Shown in pieces: positions 16,123 to 24,312 of a DNA stretch of 64,000 bases. The translations under genes and the position numbers were made by a program. The notes under the pieces are model-generated. The model saw only the letters and a program-made list of their open reading frames with translations. It was not told the DNA's origin and did not search any database. Origin of the DNA: Verrucomicrobiales bacterium (GTDB lineage: Bacteria; Verrucomicrobiota; Verrucomicrobiia; Verrucomicrobiales; DEV007); assembly GCA_029213005.1 (NCBI GenBank), contig JARGPI010000031.1:1-64000 (forward strand), in the 5' to 3' direction. How positions within the stretch are numbered: the first letter of the stretch is position 1; each line of letters opens with the position of its first letter.

Positions 16123-17658
16123 ATGAGTCATACTAAAGATACTGATTTAAAACCTGACGGTACCGTTGTTTTCGGGATGATCGATCAGGGGACGCTGCGT
16201 TTACTATCAAAACCGACGGAGTGGCTGGCCGAATACTTCGGCGATCTATGGCATGCGGAGAGTCGCACGCTAACCGTTCAGAGTGGCTCGATATTCGGCA
16301 GGTTTTTAATTCACTATAGAGAAAGCGTCGCTACAGAAGAGGAAGCTCTCAATGGCAAAATCAGCTTGCGGGAAACCTTTGTGGAAGGTCGTGAGTTTAC
16401 CGGAAAGGTCGAAGCGTTGCGGCGGGATCACAACGTACTCGTTTTGCTGCGGAAAGTAGAGGAACTGGAGACATTCGAGACGTTGAATCCTGTCACGGAG
16501 CAAATTGAAGCAGTGGAACGGCTCGCCGGGAATGCGGCTAACGAATTTAATGACTTGTTGGTGAGTGTGTCCGACGGCCTATCCGATCTTTTAGGTGATC
16601 CCAAAGTGATCAGAGAAAAGGAGATCGCGCAAAAGCTTTCCACCGTTCATGACGCAGCGACCAAAGCATCGGTTCTTGCCAGGCAATTGCTGATTTATTC
16701 CCGCCGGGCCCGGTTGGTAAAGACCGCGGTTGGCTCCGAAATGTTTATCGGAAATGTAGTCGATAGATTTGCGAAAGACATCCCTTCGACCTTAAAAGTG
16801 GAGACGAAGTTCAAAGACGATTTGTGGGATATCGATGCGGACGAGACCCTGCTTCATCAGGTTATGGTTAACATTCTGGAGAATGCCCGTCAGGCGACAT
16901 TCGGCAGAGGTACGATCAATCTCACCGCGCGGAATTTTGTTCTGGAAGACCGTGCCGTATCCGAAGCCTTCGAGTGTGATCCGGGCCAATACGTAATTGT
17001 CACGATCTCGGACAACGGCGTCGGGATGCGGAAAAAAACCAGAGAGAGAGTTTTTGAGCCATTTTTCACGACCAAAGAGAGCGAAGCGGGAATTGGGCTC
17101 GGGTTGACCAATGCACTCGGGATCGTCCGTCAGCATGGCGGTCATATTTTATGCACCTCCGCTCTGGGTCAGGGGACCACATTCAGCCTTTATCTGCCCC
17201 GCTATATCAGTGTCGATGCAGAGATTGCCGAGGACGGTTGCCCGCGTCTGGACCCTCAGGAGGACAAAGCCCCCGGAGTTCTTGTGGTGGAAGACGAAAC
17301 GCTGCTTCGAAATCTCGTGATGACGCTCTGTCGGAAAAACGGATATCGAGCCTTTGGCGCGGCTGATGGTCAGGAAGCTCTCGAATTTATCCAGACCAAA
17401 CCCGACGAGGTATTTGCCGCCGTGATTGACCTCGCGATGCCGAGAATGACCGGTACCGAGTTTTTCCGCCGGCTCAATGCAGGCGGGATCCATTTGCCGG
17501 TGATTGTGGCGAGTGGCTTTTTAATCGACCGCGATCAATTTATCGAAGAAACCGGCGGCACACCGTTCGCGATCTTTTCGAAACCCTACCAGCTCAACGA
17601 ATTAATCGCCAAGATCGATGAGCTTCGGGATAAATCCGGCGTCGCCTTACCCGCGTAG
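16123..17658 (+). CDS. Hybrid histidine kinase-like protein lacking the phosphoacceptor His
   Basis: A 511-residue cytosolic protein starting 15 bp after the OmpA-like gene. Residues about 130-200 are the dimerisation helices of NtrB-like kinases, but the usual AHDFNNLL reads ANEFNDLL, placing Asn140 at the phosphoacceptor His. The ATPase domain keeps its boxes: N-box VNILENARQA, G1 ISDNGVGMR, F-box EPFFTTKE and G2 GIGLGLTNALGIVRQHGG. A C-terminal receiver has VEDE, the Asp in VIDLAMPRMTG and the Lys in SKPYQ. It may act as a phosphatase or scaffold, or phosphorylate another partner. The gene order links it to the preceding envelope pair. The kinase-domain identity is sure; the loss of autophosphorylation is inferred. 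Confidence 0.8.
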   Translation: MSHTKDTDLKPDGTVVFGMIDQGTLRLLSKPTEWLAEYFGDLWHAESRTLTVQSGSIFGRFLIHYRESVATEEEALNGKISLRETFVEGREFTGKVEALRRDHNVLVLLRKVEELETFETLNPVTEQIEAVERLAGNAANEFNDLLVSVSDGLSDLLGDPKVIREKEIAQKLSTVHDAATKASVLARQLLIYSRRARLVKTAVGSEMFIGNVVDRFAKDIPSTLKVETKFKDDLWDIDADETLLHQVMVNILENARQATFGRGTINLTARNFVLEDRAVSEAFECDPGQYVIVTISDNGVGMRKKTRERVFEPFFTTKESEAGIGLGLTNALGIVRQHGGHILCTSALGQGTTFSLYLPRYISVDAEIAEDGCPRLDPQEDKAPGVLVVEDETLLRNLVMTLCRKNGYRAFGAADGQEALEFIQTKPDEVFAAVIDLAMPRMTGTEFFRRLNAGGIHLPVIVASGFLIDRDQFIEETGGTPFAIFSKPYQLNELIAKIDELRDKSGVALPA

Positions 17659-17665
17659 CGGAAAC

Positions 17666-17953
17666 TTACTGAGGATCGATCTGGGATTCGGGATCGTTCG
17701 ACTTGTAGATCTTGAAGGGCGCATCCGACGGCTTGACCGTCTCAAGTGCCGGTTTGATCAAGGTGGCACCGAGTTTGATGCTTTCCGTCATCGTCAGCTC
17801 GACAGCCTGTTTGCCCATCATGACCCGTCTCGCTTCGTCGAGAGCTGTCGAGAGTAGAAAATCAGCGGTGGCGAGACCTTTACTTTTGGCCGCCTGCTCG
17901 ATCAGATTCATCTGCTCTGCAGTCAGTCGTGCTTCGAGTCGTGCTGTTTTCAT
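17666..17953 (-). CDS. DUF1778 (TacA-type) antitoxin-like protein, no toxin partner seen
   Basis: A 95-residue protein. The N-terminal ribbon-helix-helix reads MKTARLEARLTAEQMNLIEQ, then AKSKGLATADFLLSTALDEA, the typical DUF1778 pattern. The C-terminal tail, which in TacA neutralises a GNAT toxin, is present but longer and less typical. No acetyltransferase gene follows in its reading direction, where the hybrid kinase lies head-on, nor upstream. It is therefore an orphan antitoxin-like regulator, or the toxin has been lost. Confidence 0.7.
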   Translation of the reverse strand: MKTARLEARLTAEQMNLIEQAAKSKGLATADFLLSTALDEARRVMMGKQAVELTMTESIKLGATLIKPALETVKPSDAPFKIYKSNDPESQIDPQ

Positions 17954-18080
17954 ATCTTTGCGATCGGATAATCTGCCAATATTGCAAATGCCTTTTTAGT
18001 AGCAGAATACATTGTTTTACAAAAAAGAGGCGGTCTTGCAATCGTAATTTCACGAAATCGCCGTAAAAATTTAAAAAATC

Positions 18081-18266
18081 ATGAGCGAATTGTGGAAAAC
18101 CATAGCGGTTAATGCGGGCGATGGAAAAACCTTTATCGAAGATGTCTCGAAGAATGGGATTCGTTTTTTGAAGTCAAATTTGGATCGGCTCCCGTTGTTT
18201 TCGTCGATCCGGACGAGTGAATCAGGTGAAAACGATCGCGATGAGAGGCATTTTGGATCGACGTAG
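18081..18266 (+). CDS. Doubtful small ORF
   Basis: A 61-codon frame starting MSELWKTIAVNAGDGKTF in an otherwise gene-free stretch (17954-18573). It has no Shine-Dalgarno, and its stop lies in the left arm of the REP pair, suggesting that the element truncated it or that it is not a gene. No family is recognised. Confidence 0.2.
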   Translation: MSELWKTIAVNAGDGKTFIEDVSKNGIRFLKSNLDRLPLFSSIRTSESGENDRDERHFGST

Positions 18267-18425
18267 AACGGGCGTCCCCGCCCGTTCAGCATTGCGGGAG
18301 CCTATCGCCGATCAAAGAATTATTCCTTTATAACAATTCTAAGCCTAAACCCGGTCGTAGGGGTGGTAACTCTGAGGGCTTTTGCGGCTCCTGCAATGCT
18401 GAACAGGCGGGGACGCCAGTTCTAC
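18263..18425. repeat. Paired GTAG-headed REP elements in inverted orientation (BIME-like)
   Basis: The left arm (18263-18302) starts GTAG, followed by the hairpin ACGGGCG-TCCC-CGCCCGT. The right arm (18386-18425) is its near-perfect reverse complement over about 40 bp. The 83-bp middle has no coding potential. A GTAG tetranucleotide before a GC-rich hairpin is the mark of REP elements mobilised by RAYT (REP-associated TnpA_REP) transposases; no such transposase is in this window. Confidence 0.75.
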
Positions 18426-18573
18426 GGGGCTTCGCTGTTGATCTATCCTTTGGGATTCCTGGGGGAAATCAACCTCACCGCCCGATCGGATTCCCTCATT
18501 TCTTACCGCAATTTTCGTTATCGGATCGACGGGGTCTGTGCTACGGTCCGGCTCAGTTTAAAAACGGAATTCA

Positions 18574-19995
18574 ATGAGCAAAAGTTTATTCGAGAAAGTA
18601 TGGGATGCCCACGAAGTGAGAAAATTGTCGAACGGACAAACTCAGCTTCTCATCGGAACCCATCTGATTCATGAGGTGACCAGCCCACAGGCTTTCGGGA
18701 TGCTTCGTGACCTCGGTTTGAAGGTGAAATTCCCAAACCGGACTTTTGCCACGGTCGATCACATCGTGCCAACCACGGAACGGGTCGAGCCTTACTCAGA
18801 TCCTCTCGCCCAGGCGATGATCACTGCGCTCCGCGAAAATTGTGAGGAATTTGGCGTCACTTTCTTCGATATCGGAAGTGGAAAACAAGGCGTGGTTCAC
18901 GTGGTCGGGCCGGAGCAGGGTATCACTCAGCCGGGAACCACGATTGCCTGTGGTGACTCGCATACCGCAACTCACGGTGCGTTCGGAGCGATCGCTTTTG
19001 GAATCGGGACCACTCAGATTCGCGACGTTCTGGCGACACAGACGATTTCGATGGGGAAATTGAAAGTTCGCCGCATCAATGTGGATGGCGAACTGCCAGC
19101 CGGTGTTTACGCGAAAGATGTCGCGCTTCACATCATCAAATTACTCGGTGCCAAAGGTGGTATCGGATTTGCCTACGAATACGGCGGTTCTCTTTTCGAC
19201 AATATGTCGATGGAAGAGCGGATGACGGTTTGTAACATGTCGATCGAAGGCGGAGCCCGCTGCGGATATGTGAATCCGGACCAGAAAACTTTCGATTACC
19301 TTGAGGGGAAACCTTATTCTCCAAAAGGTGCCGACTGGGATAAAGCGGTCGAAAACTGGAAGGCGTTTGCTTCCGATCCCGATTGCCAATATGACGATGT
19401 GGTGAACATCGATGCGGCGGACATTGCACCGTCAGTCACCTGGGGAATTTCTCCTGACCATGGTATTTTTGTGACGGAAAACATCCCGGATCCTGTCGAT
19501 TTCTCCGATCCTGAAGAGAAGGAAAGCATTCGCGAAGCGCTCGAATACATGAAGCTTCCTGCCGGTGCACCAATCGCGGGAACCAAAGTTGACGTTTGTT
19601 TCATCGGAAGCTGCACCAACGGCCGGATCTCCGATTTCCGGGAAGCCGCGAAATTTCTCGAAGGTCACACTGTTGCCGATCATGTCACGGCCATTGCGGT
19701 GCCCGGCTCAGAAATCGTAGCTCATCTCTGCGAACAGGAAGGTATCGCTGAAACCTTCCGTAAAGCGGGATTTGAGTGGCGGGGCGCGGGTTGTTCGATG
19801 TGTCTGGCGATGAATCCTGACAAACTGGTAGGCGATCAAATTTGCGCCAGTTCCAGTAACCGGAATTTCAAAGGCAGACAGGGAAGTACCACTGGCCGGA
19901 CGATTTTGATGTCTCCTGTGATGGTTGCTGCGGCAGCTGTGACCGGCGTGGTCAGCGATGCCCGGGAAGTCTTTCAAGTCGCCGCCGGCGTATAA
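18574..19995 (+). CDS. leuC: 3-isopropylmalate dehydratase large subunit
   Basis: A 473-residue protein, full length for LeuC, which with LeuD isomerises 2- to 3-isopropylmalate in leucine synthesis. The [4Fe-4S] ligands are Cys347 (CFIGSCTNGR), Cys407 and Cys410 (GAGCSMCLAMNPD), the same numbers as in enterobacterial LeuC. Other marks are TFATVDHIVPT near residue 60, GDSHTATHGAFGAIAFGIGT around 130-150 and SSNRNFKGRQG near the end. leuD is not adjacent and is not in this window, so the small subunit must be encoded elsewhere. An SRP RNA gene on the other strand follows directly. Confidence 0.97.
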   Translation: MSKSLFEKVWDAHEVRKLSNGQTQLLIGTHLIHEVTSPQAFGMLRDLGLKVKFPNRTFATVDHIVPTTERVEPYSDPLAQAMITALRENCEEFGVTFFDIGSGKQGVVHVVGPEQGITQPGTTIACGDSHTATHGAFGAIAFGIGTTQIRDVLATQTISMGKLKVRRINVDGELPAGVYAKDVALHIIKLLGAKGGIGFAYEYGGSLFDNMSMEERMTVCNMSIEGGARCGYVNPDQKTFDYLEGKPYSPKGADWDKAVENWKAFASDPDCQYDDVVNIDAADIAPSVTWGISPDHGIFVTENIPDPVDFSDPEEKESIREALEYMKLPAGAPIAGTKVDVCFIGSCTNGRISDFREAAKFLEGHTVADHVTAIAVPGSEIVAHLCEQEGIAETFRKAGFEWRGAGCSMCLAMNPDKLVGDQICASSSNRNFKGRQGSTTGRTILMSPVMVAAAAVTGVVSDAREVFQVAAGV

Positions 19996-20009
19996 CTCTT
20001 GAAAAAGGA

Positions 20010-20099
20010 AGAATCAGGGAACCGCGGCAAGTTTGGACTGGTTACCGTTGCTGCCTTCCGGCCCTGGCGGAATTCGCCAGCCAAAATTCCACGGCCCCT
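20010..20099 (-). ncRNA. ffs: Signal recognition particle RNA, small bacterial type
   Basis: Read on the minus strand, the region contains the SRP RNA apical core: CGCCAGGGCCGGAAGGCAGC followed by AACGG, the binding site of Ffh. The flanks pair: GGGGCCGTGG at the 5' end with CCGCGG and TTCCC at the 3' end, and TTTTGG-CTGG with CCAG-T-CCAAA inside, giving one long hairpin of about 85 nt. A run TTCCTTTTTC follows near 20010-20001 and may end transcription. The gene lies between leuC and trpB, transcribed against both. No other gene explains this block. Confidence 0.88.
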
Positions 20100-20191
20100 G
20101 AAGCCGCTTCCTACTTCAAAAACACCGGAAACTCAAACGGGAAATACATTCTTTACGAATCGAATAGCGTGTGACGCAAGCCCGACGGGGC

Positions 20192-20232
20192 GATTGTACA
20201 GGGTACAGTCCGCGACTGTACAGGGTACAATC
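20192..20232. repeat. Phased GTAC palindrome cluster, locus 2
   Basis: Two units TGTACAGGGTACA at 20195-20207 and 20217-20229, starting 22 bp apart. Their flanks (GATT before, GTC/CGC/GAC between, AATC after) make the 41-bp block a nested inverted repeat: GATTGTAC pairs with GTACAATC, and GTACAGTC with GACTGTAC, with AGG bulges facing each other. It lies between the SRP RNA gene and trpB, 77 bp before the trpB start. Confidence 0.9.
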
Positions 20233-20309
20233 TCCGAAAAATGCCGTGGTGGTGACTTCGAGCCGCCGCTGCGAACAAGATTTAGCAATTTGAACCGTAA
20301 CCTTTTCAA

Positions 20310-21518
20310 ATGACAACAACGATCGATCCAGAAACTTTGCCCGATGCGGGCGGTCACTTCGGTGATTTCGGCGGACAATTTGTTCCTGAAACCCTTGTCG
20401 CAGCCCTGAACGAGCTCACCGAAGAATACGGGAAAGCGAAACAGGACCCCGCTTTCCAGGCAGAACTCGATCGATTGCTCTCCGAATTTTGCGGTCGGGA
20501 AACCCCGCTCTATTTTGCGGAACGACTCACCGAAGCCTGCGGCGGCGCTAAAATTTATCTGAAGCGGGAAGATCTCCTTCACACTGGCGCGCACAAAATT
20601 AACAACGCGCTCGGTCAGGTGCTGCTCGCGATTCGCCTCGGGAAAAAGCGGATTATCGCCGAGACTGGAGCCGGTCAGCACGGCGTTGCCACCGCTACGG
20701 TCTGTGCCCGCTTCGGGCTCGATTGCACCGTTTACATGGGCGCGGTCGACATGGAGCGGCAGCACCTCAATGTGGTCCGGATGGAACTACTCGGCGCTAA
20801 AGTCGTGGGGGTGGAAGCGGGCCAGAAAACCTTGAAAGAGGCGGTGAATGAAGCGCTTCGTGACTGGGTTACCAATGTGCGCACCACCCATTACATCCTC
20901 GGCAGCGCCCTCGGGCCGCATCCGTATCCGATGATGGTTCGGGACTTTCACCGCGTCATCGGGCTCGAAGCCCGCCGCCAGATTTTGGAGCGGGAAGAGC
21001 GGCTTCCTGATGCGCTCGTTGCCTGTGTTGGTGGCGGCAGCAATGCGATCGGTTTGTTTCATCCTTTCTTGAAAGACGAAGACGTCCGCATGGTTGGAGT
21101 TGAAGCCGGTGGGCACGGGATCAAAAAAGGCGATCACGCCGCCAGATTTCAGGGAGGCAAACTCGGCGTTCTTCAGGGAACCAAGACCTGGTTGCTCGCC
21201 GATGATGATGGCCAAATCGAGCTGACTCACTCCGTTTCAGCCGGTCTCGATTACGCAGCCGTCGGCCCCGAGCACGCTTTCCTTCAGGATGCCGGTCGCG
21301 TTCAATACACCTATGCAACGGATGACGAAGCTCTGGAGGCCTTTCAGGACTTGTCCAGGCTCGAGGGCATTATCCCCGCACTGGAGAGCTCTCACGCCAT
21401 CGCTTACGCCAAGAAACTCGCCAAAGAGCTCGGTCCCGACAAAATTATCGTCGTGAACCTCTCCGGCCGCGGTGACAAAGACGTCGAGCAGGCCGCCAGG
21501 TTCCTTCTGGAATCCTAG
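20310..21518 (+). CDS. trpB: Tryptophan synthase beta subunit
   Basis: A 402-residue TrpB of the usual TrpB1 type, which condenses indole and serine to tryptophan with pyridoxal phosphate. HTGAHKINNALGQVLLA holds the Schiff-base Lys96, ETGAGQHGVATA is the substrate carboxylate loop, GPHPYPMMVRDFHRVIG the beta-alpha communication region, and GGGSNAIG the phosphate-binding loop. The protein is complete. trpA is not adjacent, so trp genes appear dispersed. The start ATG has no strong Shine-Dalgarno; the upstream 40-bp GTAC palindrome block could influence expression. Confidence 0.97.
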   Translation: MTTTIDPETLPDAGGHFGDFGGQFVPETLVAALNELTEEYGKAKQDPAFQAELDRLLSEFCGRETPLYFAERLTEACGGAKIYLKREDLLHTGAHKINNALGQVLLAIRLGKKRIIAETGAGQHGVATATVCARFGLDCTVYMGAVDMERQHLNVVRMELLGAKVVGVEAGQKTLKEAVNEALRDWVTNVRTTHYILGSALGPHPYPMMVRDFHRVIGLEARRQILEREERLPDALVACVGGGSNAIGLFHPFLKDEDVRMVGVEAGGHGIKKGDHAARFQGGKLGVLQGTKTWLLADDDGQIELTHSVSAGLDYAAVGPEHAFLQDAGRVQYTYATDDEALEAFQDLSRLEGIIPALESSHAIAYAKKLAKELGPDKIIVVNLSGRGDKDVEQAARFLLES

Positions 21519-21530
21519 ACCGGCAAAAAC

Positions 21531-21553
21531 GTAGCGGTGGCTTCCAGCCGCCG
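21531..21553 (+). repeat. Single GTAG-headed REP element
   Basis: GTAG followed by CGGTGGC-TTCCA-GCCGCCG, a 7-bp hairpin with one G-T pair, 12 bp after the trpB stop. It has the same layout as the pair at 18263-18425. A looser relative (GGTGGTGACTTCGAGCCGCC) lies near 20249-20268. Confidence 0.6.
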
Positions 21554-21732
21554 ATTACAACCGTCTAGTGAAAAACCTGTTCTACACCGGTTTTTCGACT
21601 TTTTGCGTCGATATCGGTACGATTGCTTCGTTCATGATTTTTCATTCCAAGAGAAGCGGGGGATTAAAGAAAGTATGGAGCGCGTTTGGGTAGGTGGAAA
21701 AGCGTTACGGCTTATGCATCAGTTCCACCCAA

Positions 21733-22794
21733 ATGATAAGAACACTAACTTTAGCCCTGATCCTGGTCGGGCTCCTCCATTGTGCGGGTTACGCCAGTGA
21801 AAATGCGATCACAATCGGCGAGCCGCGAATTGTGATACCGGCTCCGGAAAACGAACGCTTTGCGCATCTCTCCTGGCCGAAGATTGTGACGGCTCCGGAT
21901 GGCACTCTGGTCACAGCCTACATCGCCGGCCGAAAACACGTCAATGGTGATGGTTGCCCGGCGGTCTCTGTTTCGAGGGACCATGGCAAAACTTTCAGTA
22001 AACCAAAGATCCTGCGCGAATTCGATAAAACGATGCGCTACCAACACGGTGCGAACCTGGCTCTCGGTGTGGCGGAAGATGGTGCTCTTGTTCTGATGGT
22101 GATGGCTTTCACCAACGATGAACGCAACTCGATTTTCGGTTGGCGCTCGGAGGACTCGGGCGAAACCTGGATACCTACCGACACCACTTCGCTGGCGGAT
22201 AGCAAAACCGGGTCTGTTTTCGGATATGTCTTCCCCGTTCCCGGCAAGGGACTCGCGGTCTGCGGGCACTTCCGTAAACCGAAGGGCGATGGTATCTGGA
22301 TCGCTTTCTCAAAGGATCACGGGAAGTCCTGGGGCGCTCCCGAAACCATCACCGGAAACCGTTATTTTGAGCCGACGTTCCTTTTTTCGGAAGGTAAACT
22401 GATCGGCTTGATCCGCGAGAATTCCGCTCGCGCATACCATCAGTATGTGAGCAGCGACCTCGGCAAAAGCTGGGAGGCGACCGAAAAAGCTTTGCAGGGA
22501 AATCCCTCAGCGACTCACCCAAGCCCTTTTTTGATCGAGGATCCCGCGCATCCCGGGCAGCTATACGCGCTCCAGTCCGAGCGTGGGAAAGATAACCGGA
22601 TCCATCTCTGGAAAACCACCGCTGCTAAACTCGACTGGAAGCCTGTCGCTCAGGTTGTCGAGGTTCCCAACGATCGAGATTTCAGTTACCCATGGATGAC
22701 GCCCCTCGGAAACGGAAAGTGGTTCCTCGTTTATTACTCCGGCGAAAAAGACGGCCCGAATTCCATCTGGGGGCTCGAAATGACCCTGCCATGA
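21733..22794 (+). CDS. Secreted sialidase-like BNR-repeat protein
   Basis: ATG 21733 starts a signal peptide (MIRTLTLALILVGLLHCAGY); the frame extends upstream without meaning. The roughly 350-residue protein carries four Asp-box repeats spaced along a six-bladed propeller: SRDHGKTF, SEDSGETW, SKDHGKSW and SSDLGKSW. A catalytic-type Arg is plausible in LSWPKIV or GLIREN. Relatives are annotated as exo-alpha-sialidases but many cleave other glycans. The stop overlaps the next start (ATGA), so the two secreted propeller proteins are translated together and probably work on the same glycan. Confidence 0.8.
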   Translation: MIRTLTLALILVGLLHCAGYASENAITIGEPRIVIPAPENERFAHLSWPKIVTAPDGTLVTAYIAGRKHVNGDGCPAVSVSRDHGKTFSKPKILREFDKTMRYQHGANLALGVAEDGALVLMVMAFTNDERNSIFGWRSEDSGETWIPTDTTSLADSKTGSVFGYVFPVPGKGLAVCGHFRKPKGDGIWIAFSKDHGKSWGAPETITGNRYFEPTFLFSEGKLIGLIRENSARAYHQYVSSDLGKSWEATEKALQGNPSATHPSPFLIEDPAHPGQLYALQSERGKDNRIHLWKTTAAKLDWKPVAQVVEVPNDRDFSYPWMTPLGNGKWFLVYYSGEKDGPNSIWGLEMTLP

Positions 22795-23990
22795 AACCAA
22801 CACGACGCCATTTTTTGCTAAGAACCGCCGCAACTGGATTAGGGTGGGGTATGGCGACACACGCCGATGCCTTGCAACCGGCACCTCCGGGGGACTGGAC
22901 TTTGCACGGAGAGCAATTCCGGCACAGCGGCCCACCTGAGAACGGTTGGGTGCAGAATTTTACCTCCACCGTTGAAGCTCTTTCAGAAGATCGCTGGAGG
23001 GTTTGGACGAGCGCATCGGTTCCGAATAGCCATTACAAGAATATCGGTTTTTATGAAGGTCGCGTTGGGGGGAAATGGCGAGCCGTCCACGCCGCCTGCA
23101 GCACCGGGGAACCGGATCGGAACGCGGAGTTGGCCATCGGCGGGATGCCGGGGGGCTGTCATCCGGTACAGGTGGTCACCCTTCGGTTGCTCGACGGACG
23201 AACCCGGCTCTATTTCTGGGCGCATGGCAAAGGTGTTGTTCGATATATCGCAGCTGACAGTCTCGATGAGACCGCCCGCCGGTTCCACGTAGTGAATGCA
23301 CTTAGCCCTTGTCTCTATCATCCTGCGGACCGTGCCGTAAGTGGGGAGGTGGCAAGTGAGGCCGGTCTGAAACGTCGATCCCAACAGATCGCGTCTCCCG
23401 TAGCCGGGGAAAAACTGGCTACTCCCGAACTCATTTCAAATGACGCCACTAATGTCTATCAACTCCCCGACGGAAGTTTTGAGATGTATTCCGTCGCTCT
23501 GGTCCAGGTGGAAAAAGACAATCCACGCTATGCTTCGCAGGACAATTTAAAAGGCTACCTGCGTGTCATTGACCGGTATACCAGCCCGAATGGTCTGGTA
23601 TGGGGCAACCGGCAGCGGGTTATTACGCCCGACGAAAACGACCCAATCGATCAGCAGTTTTACTACCTGTCGGTAACCTACACCGACGAGGGGCGACTTG
23701 GGCTTTTGGGGAACTATCGTCTCGACTCTCAATCGATCGATATTGAAGCCTGCTATTCGAAAGACGGTATTACCTGGGATCGCCCCGCAAGGAGTCCATT
23801 GATACCAAGATCCAAACCCGGTAACGGAGTCGATACCTACCTGCTGCACGCACCGCACAATCTGGTTCGTCGCGACGGGCGCTGGTGGCTTTTCTATACC
23901 GGTGGGAATTTTTCCCACAACCACAAAGGTTCCCACGGGAATCCCGATCGTGCCATTCATGCCGCATCCTGCGGGTCGGTATGGGCCTAA
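22791..23990 (+). CDS. Tat-exported five-bladed beta-propeller protein (GH43/32-like fold)
   Basis: The start ATG overlaps the upstream stop as ATGA. The N-terminus MKPTRRHFLLRTAATGLGWG is a twin-arginine signal. The mature 370-residue part resembles five-bladed propeller glycosidases: NVYQLPDGSFEMYSVA, TSPNGLVW, YSKDGITWDRP and HAPHNLVRRDGRWWLFYTGG are blade motifs seen in GH43/GH32-like proteins. A specific substrate cannot be named. Export through Tat suggests a folded or cofactor-bound protein, and coupling with the sialidase-like gene suggests one degradative step. A GC-rich hairpin at 24030-24058 follows. Confidence 0.7.
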   Translation: MKPTRRHFLLRTAATGLGWGMATHADALQPAPPGDWTLHGEQFRHSGPPENGWVQNFTSTVEALSEDRWRVWTSASVPNSHYKNIGFYEGRVGGKWRAVHAACSTGEPDRNAELAIGGMPGGCHPVQVVTLRLLDGRTRLYFWAHGKGVVRYIAADSLDETARRFHVVNALSPCLYHPADRAVSGEVASEAGLKRRSQQIASPVAGEKLATPELISNDATNVYQLPDGSFEMYSVALVQVEKDNPRYASQDNLKGYLRVIDRYTSPNGLVWGNRQRVITPDENDPIDQQFYYLSVTYTDEGRLGLLGNYRLDSQSIDIEACYSKDGITWDRPARSPLIPRSKPGNGVDTYLLHAPHNLVRRDGRWWLFYTGGNFSHNHKGSHGNPDRAIHAASCGSVWA

Positions 23991-24029
23991 AGCTGCCTCG
24001 GGGACCTCTGTTAAAAAAGAGATAGAAAG

Positions 24030-24058
24030 TTGGGGGCAAATTAACTTTCAGCCCCCAA
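24030..24058. terminator. Hairpin after the propeller gene
   Basis: TTGGGGGC (24030-24037) and GCCCCCAA (24051-24058) form a perfect 8-bp stem with a 13-nt loop, 40 bp after the stop. There is no T-run, so termination is plausible but not certain. It separates the glycan genes from the retron-like unit. Confidence 0.45.
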
Positions 24059-24099
24059 AGCAGCCAACCATTCTTGTCAAAAGCGACATTCCTGATTAT

Positions 24100-24300
24100 G
24101 CTGCGGGCAAAAGCAGCGGCTTCCGTCGGCTAAGCGGATTGTTTTTCGGCTTGTTCGGAATGCAATCTCTGCGGGGTTACCCCGTGGTATAGACTGACTG
24201 AATCATATCGACTCGAGGGCCTAACTACCGCTACGCGGTAGAACCGCCCACGACTAACCGGCAGGGTTGGTCGGCGGAGGTTGGCTGATTTGCCTTTCAC
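24100..24300 (+). ncRNA. Candidate msr-msd RNA of the retron-like reverse transcriptase
   Basis: The leader before the reverse transcriptase is full of local hairpins in the order seen in retrons. CGGGG-TTA-CCCCG (24172-24184) and CTACCGC-TAC-GCGGTAG (24225-24241) are two short stems as in msr. A long hairpin, CCGCC-GACTAACC paired with GGTTGGTC-GGCGG (24244-24277, 13 pairs with one wobble and a 3-nt bulge), could be msd. Outer arms GGCAAA and CAGC (24106-24117) can pair with GCTG and TTTGCC (24284-24294), in the place of the a1/a2 repeats, although the CAGC arm can also pair locally with GCTGC. No alignment or energy calculation was possible, so the exact ends and the branching G are not assigned. 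Confidence 0.5.
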
Positions 24301-24312
24301 GCCCGGGACCCG

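Noticed and set aside
18363..18674. Plus-strand frame running into leuC
   Set aside because: It begins inside the REP arm and overlaps the clear leuC start in another frame.
19999..20313. Plus-strand 104-codon frame after leuC, first considered as a truncated leuD
   Set aside because: It shows no LeuD motif, and the DNA is explained by the SRP RNA on the other strand plus the palindrome block.
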